Assembly (NCBI RefSeq): GCF_000621845.1 | Contig: NZ_JHXF01000007.1 | Span: 124,001-188,000 of the forward strand | Source of the DNA: Ruminococcus flavefaciens MA2007 | Lineage (GTDB): Bacteria; Bacillota; Clostridia; Oscillospirales; Ruminococcaceae | Direction: 5' to 3' | Length of the DNA stretch: 64,000 bases | Part shown: in pieces, positions 55,532 to 62,234 of the stretch | Layout of the letters: each line of letters opens with the position of its first letter | Position numbering within the stretch: the stretch's first letter is position 1 | The notes under the pieces: model-generated | What the model saw: the letters and a program-made list of their open reading frames with translations, nothing else | The model's database searches: none | Told to the model about the DNA's origin: nothing | Program-made: the position numbers and the translations under genes

Positions 55532-58288
55532 TTATGCGTTCTCATCATTGCTTGTCGGCGTGTTACTCTTTGCTTTACCGCTTGCTTCTTCCGTATCGGG
55601 ATTGCAGGCACCGAGAGCCTGAGCGATAGCATCAGCCGAGGACAGCTTTGAATTGAACTCTAGATGACTGTAAAAATCAGCAGTTACCTGGAATGTGGAA
55701 TGACCTAACCACTCCTGAATTGCTTTCATAACTTCGTTATCTTTGTTAGTATGTGCTTCAGGGACAATTTCGTTGATAAATGCGGTTCTATATTCGTTTA
55801 CGCTAAGAAGATACAATTCGTTTTTGGCTCTTGTGATTGCAACGTAAAACAAACGACGTTCTTCCTCATAGTTATCAATCCGTTCCTGTTCTTTTGCGGT
55901 TTCTCTGTCTGAGTGAGGTAAACTACCGTCATAGGCATCAACTATATAGACAATATCGAATTCTAAACCCTTCGCAGAATGAATAGTGGAAAGAATGACC
56001 GGATTTTCTGCTGAACAGTGATAGTTCTCAATAAGTTTCGGCAATAGCTCCAAGTGTTCAAGAAAACCTGTAATTGTTTTTTCCTGTACAGCTAAAGAGT
56101 ATAGGATATCGCATTTACCTATGTCGAGCTCTTTTTCTCTTGCATAGTCACGATACCAATAATTACAGATCATATCAATTGCATCTTGTGGAGCGGAAGC
56201 AGCAATCCTCTTCATTTTTTCCTTAAAATCCAATGCTTTTTGCTCTAATGACCGCCACTTTGACAGTTGATTAATCAGTTCATCGGAAATGGAAATGCCT
56301 TTTTGGAGCGATTTTGTACAGCTCCAATTTGCAGCTCGCTGGTTGAAACCATAGCCGCACTTATAGTAGATCTGCTTAAAAGCATCTGCGTCATTAGGAT
56401 TGATAGCGAATCTTAGAAAATATACAATATCCTGAACAACTTTGCAGGTAAAAAAGTTTTCACCTGCATCTTTCAGGCGTTGAAATGGGATATTTTTTCG
56501 TAAAAAGAGATCCATAAGAGGAATGGCATTTGCATTGTTCCGGTAGAGTATTGCCATTTGACCATGATCTTGCATGGATGCTTCTGCAACAGTAGAATAC
56601 TGCTCATGTTTCTTCATGACATTAATACGTTTTATCGGCTTACCGTCTCCTCGGCTTGATCTCATATATTTCTCAGAATGACGGTTAATATTATGACTAA
56701 TAAAACTCTGAGCAGCTGAAACTATTTGCTTTGTTGAACGGTAATTTGTTTCAAGAAACAGAACATACGGATTAATATATATATCCGCAAAACTCAAAAG
56801 TGCCTGTGGATAAGCTGCACGGAAACGATAAATGCTTTGATCTTCATCACCAACCATAAAAACATTATTCCGCTTTGAAGCTAACAATCTGACTATTTCA
56901 TGTTGAATTTTAGATGTATCCTGTGCTTCATCAACACAAATGTACTGGTATTTATCCTGAAATTCACAAAGAAGGTCAGTTTTTTTTTCAAGGAAAATCT
57001 TAGCGAAGCGTAGTTGATCGTCATAATCCATACGTTGATTTGATTTCAAAGCATCTTCATATTTGTTATAGAAATTCTCATAGATGGAGTCTTCGGGCAG
57101 ATACTCCTCTCTTAATTCAGGAGTTGTCAGCATCATGTTTTTTATATAACTGATTTTGGTTTGTGCTTCGATAATATCAGCTTCGTGTGGAAATTTATCG
57201 CCAGTTATGCTTGTGTAGATTGATTTGATAATTGCACATTGTTCATTTTCATTAAGCAGTTTATAGCGATTTGGTCTATTATACTTTTGAACATATCTTG
57301 TGATGATCTGTTCGCATAAAGAGTTGATAGTGCGTATATTAAGACGATCGGCTATGTTTTTATCGAACTTTTGAGCAAAGCGCTGTTTAATATCATTTGT
57401 TGCGCTTTTAGTATAAGTTATAGCAAGAATATTCTCGGGAGCAATACCTTTACAATAAATCATATATCCCATTCTTGCAACCATAACAGTAGTTTTTCCA
57501 CTACCTGGTACTGCAATCATAAGATTTGCTCCACTCACAGCCTGGACAGCTCGTTGTTGCTGAAGATTAAGAACAATATTATACTTTTCAGAAAAACGTT
57601 GATATTCCTCATCTATATTAGTGTCTATGTGCAGCGGTGGAAGACATCTTCCGTCAGTCAGACCGATATAAGATAAGAAGGCTTCTTTTGTAAATCTTTG
57701 TTTGATTTGAAAGAAGCCTTCATAGAATTCATGTATTTGCAATATACATTCATTATCATCAGATATTTGAAAGAAAAGGTCTATTGCTCCGGCACGAAGG
57801 TTGTATTTTCTGAAAGTAGATCTTGGTTTGCTCCAAGAAAAGATATTATTGTTCTTTTCCTTTAATTGTCCGCTTTCATAGTCTTCGCGCATATCATAAA
57901 GCCAGACAACTTTGTATCCAATATTATTATGATAGAAGACATTTCTGTCATTAAACTTTCCGGCGGATAAGGGACTATGCTGAAACTCAGCGACTGTTCT
58001 GTCCACAAGCACGTCTGCTCTGTGCCGAATATCGTCCCATTGAACAACTACTTCCTGGTTATCAGCCGGAAATCTATTCTGCCATTCATAGTGCCATTCA
58101 GACATATCATATTGACCATTCCAGCCATCATTGCATTCACACTTAGGATAGTGAGAAAAATGACGTGCTCTTTCAGTTCCGGCTTTTACAAACAGTCTCT
58201 CAAGACAAATTGGGCAGAAGAATGTATCGCCCTGAACAGCGTCATTGATAGATATTCTCTTTTGTTCTTTATCAAATGCAATATACAT
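55532..58288 (-). CDS. CoiA-like nuclease + UvrD helicase fused to an integrase C-terminal tail
   Basis: A 918-residue three-part protein. Residues 1 to about 165 resemble CoiA competence proteins: CPICLE (zinc cysteines), RHFSHYPKCEC, EWHYEWQNRFP, and a nuclease-like core HRADV (Asp92) with EFQ (Glu101-x-Gln103). Residues about 235-850 are a superfamily-1 UvrD/PcrA helicase: PGSGKTT (261-267), VDEAQDTSKIQ, VGDEDQSIYRFR, ETNYRSTKQI, STIHSAKGLEFD, FYVAITRAKNELYLL. Residues about 853-918 match the end of a tyrosine recombinase: EWLGHSTFQVTADFYSHLE with the catalytic Tyr at 873. The CoiA-helicase pairing may be functional; the tail looks like a deletion junction. GGAGGG ribosome site; 18 bp after the AraC-like gene. 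Confidence 0.8.
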   Translation of the reverse strand: MYIAFDKEQKRISINDAVQGDTFFCPICLERLFVKAGTERARHFSHYPKCECNDGWNGQYDMSEWHYEWQNRFPADNQEVVVQWDDIRHRADVLVDRTVAEFQHSPLSAGKFNDRNVFYHNNIGYKVVWLYDMREDYESGQLKEKNNNIFSWSKPRSTFRKYNLRAGAIDLFFQISDDNECILQIHEFYEGFFQIKQRFTKEAFLSYIGLTDGRCLPPLHIDTNIDEEYQRFSEKYNIVLNLQQQRAVQAVSGANLMIAVPGSGKTTVMVARMGYMIYCKGIAPENILAITYTKSATNDIKQRFAQKFDKNIADRLNIRTINSLCEQIITRYVQKYNRPNRYKLLNENEQCAIIKSIYTSITGDKFPHEADIIEAQTKISYIKNMMLTTPELREEYLPEDSIYENFYNKYEDALKSNQRMDYDDQLRFAKIFLEKKTDLLCEFQDKYQYICVDEAQDTSKIQHEIVRLLASKRNNVFMVGDEDQSIYRFRAAYPQALLSFADIYINPYVLFLETNYRSTKQIVSAAQSFISHNINRHSEKYMRSSRGDGKPIKRINVMKKHEQYSTVAEASMQDHGQMAILYRNNANAIPLMDLFLRKNIPFQRLKDAGENFFTCKVVQDIVYFLRFAINPNDADAFKQIYYKCGYGFNQRAANWSCTKSLQKGISISDELINQLSKWRSLEQKALDFKEKMKRIAASAPQDAIDMICNYWYRDYAREKELDIGKCDILYSLAVQEKTITGFLEHLELLPKLIENYHCSAENPVILSTIHSAKGLEFDIVYIVDAYDGSLPHSDRETAKEQERIDNYEEERRLFYVAITRAKNELYLLSVNEYRTAFINEIVPEAHTNKDNEVMKAIQEWLGHSTFQVTADFYSHLEFNSKLSSADAIAQALGACNPDTEEASGKAKSNTPTSNDENA

Positions 58289-58306
58289 TCTTCCTGCCCT
58301 CCGTTA

Positions 58307-59167
58307 TTATTTTGTTTTTTTACGATAATCCTGTACCATTTGCTTTGTAATAGGATAGGGTTCGCCCATTATCCATTTACAGTTATAATAGTTCCATATT
58401 TTAGTTAGTTCTTCTGGTGAATCAATACCTAAACGATACATCTGAACTTTACCAAAGCTCAGCTCATACCATTTACAGTCATAATGATGACACAGCTTTT
58501 TTAATTCATCTTCACTTTCGATACCCGCTTCTTCCATAAAATCGAGTTTTTCCGTCATGTAATCTTCAGAATACTGATTGTAATCAATCATCATATCGAA
58601 ACAACGTTCTAAAAGATGAGCAAATGGAACTGATAGTCTCTCTGATAGTTCAGATATCAGGCAACAGGTTGAAGTATCGAACCCATATTCATCTGTTGCA
58701 TGGATAAATGTCTCAAAGTAGTCCCAGTCGGTATTACTTAGATTATCAGATTCAAATCTATCGAGAATAGAATCGAGTCTGCTCTTATTTGCAAGATGAT
58801 TCTCCAGTATTTTTCTGACATCGGGAACTGGCTTTTGGTTCTTGCGGATTTCTGTTGGTGTTTTGTTAAATTCTCTTTTTATAGCTCTTGTAAATGCTGT
58901 TTGCTCGGAATAACCGAATTCTGACGAGATATCGACTATTGACTTATCAGGGTTATTGATCAGTTCATCAGCAGCTAAATACAGTCTTCTTTTTCGGATA
59001 TAATCCTTTAAAGTAAGATCACCTGAAGAAATCACCGCAAGAAATTTGTTGTAATCCTGATCACAATAATTTGTTTCTGCGTAAATTTTCCTTGTTATTT
59101 CCTTATGATCAAGGCGAATATTCTTATCAATGATAGATAAGGCGTTTTCAAGAATGTTATCTTTCAT
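58307..59167 (-). CDS. AraC-like regulator with tandem-repeat C-terminus
   Basis: A 286-residue protein. Residues about 20-110 are an AraC helix-turn-helix (LYLAADELINNPDKSIVDISSEFGYSEQTAFTRAIKREFNKTPTEIRKNQ), placed at the N-terminus rather than the usual C-terminal position. The C-terminal half, probably regulatory, is of unknown family and contains two similar 19-residue repeats, 215-233 (GIESEDELKKLCHHYDCKW) and 247-265 (GIDSPEELTKIWNYYNCKW). It is cotranscribed with the CoiA-UvrD gene. A 12-bp inverted repeat upstream is a likely binding site. AAGGAGG before the ATG. Confidence 0.8.
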   Translation of the reverse strand: MKDNILENALSIIDKNIRLDHKEITRKIYAETNYCDQDYNKFLAVISSGDLTLKDYIRKRRLYLAADELINNPDKSIVDISSEFGYSEQTAFTRAIKREFNKTPTEIRKNQKPVPDVRKILENHLANKSRLDSILDRFESDNLSNTDWDYFETFIHATDEYGFDTSTCCLISELSERLSVPFAHLLERCFDMMIDYNQYSEDYMTEKLDFMEEAGIESEDELKKLCHHYDCKWYELSFGKVQMYRLGIDSPEELTKIWNYYNCKWIMGEPYPITKQMVQDYRKKTK

Positions 59168-59223
59168 AGTACTGAGTACCTCCTTTATTTGATGTCTTTA
59201 TTGTATCAAAAATTATCATATTA

Positions 59224-59257
59224 GTCTTGACATCTGAGTTGCAATAGATGTCAAGAC
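59224..59257. promoter_or_regulatory. 12-bp inverted repeat, candidate AraC-like operator
   Basis: GTCTTGACATCT - 10 nt - AGATGTCAAGAC, perfect arms, 57 bp upstream of the AraC-like start codon. There is no U-run, so it is not a terminator on either strand. The minus-strand arm contains TTGACA. Confidence 0.6.
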
Positions 59258-59291
59258 CGGAGGATTGTCCTCAATAGTAAGATATTTTCTT

Positions 59292-59318
59292 CATAGGTGT
59301 TGAAAAAGAGCACCTATG
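59292..59318. repeat. 8-bp inverted repeat
   Basis: CATAGGTG - 11 nt - CACCTATG in the 254-bp gap between the AraC-like gene and the small protein gene. Role unknown; possibly a second operator. Confidence 0.45.
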
Positions 59319-59340
59319 TTATAAGTATCAATTTGAAAAA

Positions 59341-59366
59341 AGTCGGCATCAGAACCGACCTTTTTC
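59341..59366 (-). terminator. terminator of the drm operon
   Basis: GTCGG / CCGAC stem with an 8-nt loop, read on the minus strand with a T6 run after it (59340-59335). It separates the drm genes from the AraC-helicase unit. Confidence 0.65.
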
Positions 59367-59421
59367 TTTCATGATTAAATCGTTATATTATAAACTGCAA
59401 CCATATTCATTTATTGTTTGT

Positions 59422-59763
59422 TCAGCAGATTTCTTTAAGTCGTGTAAGGACTATTTTGAACCAGTCGATGTAATCATCAAGATTATATATCATAATCCAG
59501 TGTGTTAGGGAGCGCCATTGTGAGAAAAGCATAGAACCAAGTATGGCAGGATTATTTATATTATTAATAACCCTTTCAAGTTCTTCAGTTTTCCATGTTG
59601 CATCTGTTGCGTCAGGAAAGGCATCACGGAAACTATTAAATAGATCCATCTTGAAAGACATTTTTTCACAGTCATCGCCAAAGTCATTTTCAAAATCAAA
59701 TACTTTGTCGCTATCAAATAGAAAAAGCCATTTGTCACAGAATGAAATAATATCGTTATGCAT
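59422..59763 (-). CDS. small hypothetical protein of the island
   Basis: A 113-residue acidic protein without membrane segments or motifs I recognise. It has an acidic N-terminus (FLFDSDKVFDFENDFGDDCEK) and a Trp-rich C-terminus (SQWRSLTHWIMIYNLDDYIDWFKIVL). AGGAG lies 6 bp before the ATG. It lies 62 bp downstream of drmC and 5' of the terminator, so it is probably the last gene of the drm operon. Possibly an accessory or immunity protein (speculation). Confidence 0.55.
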   Translation of the reverse strand: MHNDIISFCDKWLFLFDSDKVFDFENDFGDDCEKMSFKMDLFNSFRDAFPDATDATWKTEELERVINNINNPAILGSMLFSQWRSLTHWIMIYNLDDYIDWFKIVLTRLKEIC

Positions 59764-59825
59764 TGAAAACTCCTGATAATTAAATGTAGTGTTTCTGTTG
59801 TTTTAGTTTGAGGATAGCTATCAAA

Positions 59826-60488
59826 TCAGAGCTGAACAAATACTTTTGAAAAAATAAGCTTTGTAAAAATATCATCTATCTGCTTAGCAACGCTCTTGGA
59901 TTCGATTTTTGTACCAAGCTCTATATTGCCTTGCTGACCATGATAAGACAGATTTGCTGAAGTAATTAATGTAGATTGACCGTCAACAGATAATACCTTA
60001 GCGTGTAATGCTGACATCTTATCATCATCAACAGGTTTATAATTGTAAATATTTAAGAATCGACTCTTATAACGCAAAATCTTATCGAATTCTTGCTGAC
60101 TTTCAATATCATTGACGAAGAACTTAACAAAAATACCGCGCTGGCTTTTATTTATTATCACATCAACTAAATCGGAAAAATAGGAGGAGAGTGAATATCC
60201 TGTAATAAGAATATTTCTTTCTGCACTATTGATCATTGAATTAACAACGCTCATGGTTGTTCTTGCGTTAATTGCAAAAGAAGGCGGTGCAGTAGCGACG
60301 ATTGACACTTTATCTGTGTCATTAGAAGCAATAGCTTCAGTTATCAACTCTGCTATATCCTCACATTTTTGATGAGATAGCTCAGGGTAATTCCTTTTTA
60401 GTAATTCCACAGAATTTGATGTACCGTTTGAATAATCGCTTTTTATCGTATTGATTAGGATCTCTTTATTTATATCTCTACCTGGCAT
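59826..60488 (-). CDS. drmC: DrmC, PLD-family nuclease of DISARM
   Basis: A 220-residue phospholipase-D-fold protein with one HKD-like motif: ALHAKVLSVDG (His162, Lys164, Asp169) continuing TLITSANLSYHGQQGNIELG. PLD nucleases dimerise to build an active site. It overlaps the drmB end by 19 bp. The size and the A-B-C order behind a helicase and a DUF1998 protein match DrmC of DISARM. Confidence 0.8.
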   Translation of the reverse strand: MPGRDINKEILINTIKSDYSNGTSNSVELLKRNYPELSHQKCEDIAELITEAIASNDTDKVSIVATAPPSFAINARTTMSVVNSMINSAERNILITGYSLSSYFSDLVDVIINKSQRGIFVKFFVNDIESQQEFDKILRYKSRFLNIYNYKPVDDDKMSALHAKVLSVDGQSTLITSANLSYHGQQGNIELGTKIESKSVAKQIDDIFTKLIFSKVFVQL

Positions 60489-62233
60489 AGTTCATTCACC
60501 AATTCTTTAAAGTATGAGGTTTCTTCTCGTCCCGGAACGGGTACAACGAGTCCTCTGTCAAGCATCCTATTTCCGTTTTCACAGGCAGTTTCAGATATCA
60601 TACAGCAAGAATGACAAGCAGCACCGTTAGAATTCTTTCCAGCAGGAAGTGTATTCATACATTCAGGATCATTGGTACAAACAAGAGCTTCCTGGAAAGC
60701 ATCTTTCATGAGTCTTGTCATCTGATCGATAGTACCTAATTCAACTAAACCGCCAAGCGAACCTTCTTTGTCAGCACTGCCTGTATACAGCAATACTCCC
60801 GACATCTTTTCGCTAAAATATATTCGTTCTCTTATAGCTGAAGATGAATAACCTGATGACATGGACATTTGCTTTATCAAAAGATGAGCAAATGTATGCA
60901 TGAGAACATAGACAGCATTACGCATAACTGAAATTGTCCAGCCCTTTGATTCGCAGAAATCTCTGTACGAATCTGAATACTTCTTTGATATAGATTTTAC
61001 AGCTTCAGAACTCATCCATTTTTCAATCTGCTCTTTCTTAAACTCAATGAAGATGCCTTCGCCATTAACTTCTGCAGCGGGAAGCCAGCGCTCTGGACCG
61101 CTTCCTTTGCTAAGTGCAACGATATTAGGCTGATTATCAGCATCCGGATCAGGCGCATCTACTCTTGTAAAACCGAGAAGAACTCTTACTTCTCTAAGCC
61201 TTGTTACTCGTATTATTCTTTCAAAGTATTTTTTTAGATATTGAGGCAATGGATCTTCCTCAGCTTTAAAATGCTTTTTATTAGATTCATAGGCAGGATC
61301 ATCATGGTGAGTAATGGCGTTATACTCCATCTGCTTGATTTCAGTGAATTCTTTAATGTTATTAAGACGGTTATGCAATGCTTCTTTGTATTCATCAAAT
61401 GAATATGCAGAAAAATATTTTTTGTATGCTGTTAAAATCCCAAGTTCTTCACCTAACACGGTTTCATCCATTAACAGTTCAATATCATGAAGATGATCAT
61501 CGATTAAATTGTATAGTGGATTGATCCATGGAGGAATTGATATTGCACTTTTGGTAACAGCAAAATACACGTTTGATGCACCACGCTGCGAAGGGATAAC
61601 CTGTTTATTACAGTGATCTCCTTTATGCAAAGGACGAAATGGATGCCGTCCCTGACAACTCAATTCTTCAAAATTATCACGCTGTGTAGCTCCGCTCATA
61701 TTACGTTTATCTCCGCAGGAGCACTCAACCCACATATCCGCAAGTGTAGATGTATTTCCTATGGAATACATCTTTAATTCGCCATTACATTGTTTATTTC
61801 CATGATGAACCCACCATTTCCACGGGAAATCATGCATATGTCCATTTTCGCATATGGTAATAAATCGTGATGGGTAAGCTGGACGATGACATTTAGGGCA
61901 ACTGACTCCATATATTAAGTATTTATCTAAATCGAAATTCTTCCTTGCATCAAAAAGATGACCACACATAATGTTGGAGCAAACATGATAATACGGAAAA
62001 GTTACTACAGGTATATCACATTTACCACTTGTTCGTGGCATATAAAAACAATTGACACGTAAATATGAAGCCAGTCTTCCATCAATTATTCTTTGTCCTT
62101 TTTCTTTCCAGTATGGAAGATCAAGTATAGTGACTGAATCTTTAACTGCATCGACAATAGCGCCTGGACCGAAAGTTGTTATAATTTGATTGGGACGCAG
62201 TTCGCCAAGTTTGTTATTATTATACTCAGACAT
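60470..62233 (-). CDS. drmB: DrmB, DUF1998 protein of DISARM
   Basis: A 587-residue protein. LRPNQIITTFGPGAIVDAVKDSVTILD is the conserved DrmB opening; cysteine pairs in SNIMCGHLFD, SCPKCHRPAYP, ICENGHMHDFPW and ECSCGDKRN form zinc sites; the C-terminal DUF1998 domain has VLMHTFAHLLIKQMSMSSGYSSSAIRERIY, GLVELG and CHSCCMISETACENGNRMLDRG. ATG 62233 (MSEYNNN) follows GGAGGAATAAA and starts 1 bp after the drmA stop. DrmB forms the DISARM complex with DrmA. Confidence 0.9.
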   Translation of the reverse strand: MSEYNNNKLGELRPNQIITTFGPGAIVDAVKDSVTILDLPYWKEKGQRIIDGRLASYLRVNCFYMPRTSGKCDIPVVTFPYYHVCSNIMCGHLFDARKNFDLDKYLIYGVSCPKCHRPAYPSRFITICENGHMHDFPWKWWVHHGNKQCNGELKMYSIGNTSTLADMWVECSCGDKRNMSGATQRDNFEELSCQGRHPFRPLHKGDHCNKQVIPSQRGASNVYFAVTKSAISIPPWINPLYNLIDDHLHDIELLMDETVLGEELGILTAYKKYFSAYSFDEYKEALHNRLNNIKEFTEIKQMEYNAITHHDDPAYESNKKHFKAEEDPLPQYLKKYFERIIRVTRLREVRVLLGFTRVDAPDPDADNQPNIVALSKGSGPERWLPAAEVNGEGIFIEFKKEQIEKWMSSEAVKSISKKYSDSYRDFCESKGWTISVMRNAVYVLMHTFAHLLIKQMSMSSGYSSSAIRERIYFSEKMSGVLLYTGSADKEGSLGGLVELGTIDQMTRLMKDAFQEALVCTNDPECMNTLPAGKNSNGAACHSCCMISETACENGNRMLDRGLVVPVPGREETSYFKELVNELCQVEI

Positions 62234-62234
62234 T

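Noticed and set aside
55532-55740. A complete tyrosine integrase next to tRNA-Leu
   Set aside because: Only the C-terminal tail with the tyrosine is present; the upstream sequence in the same frame is helicase, with no N-terminal SAM-like domain or R-H-R residues.
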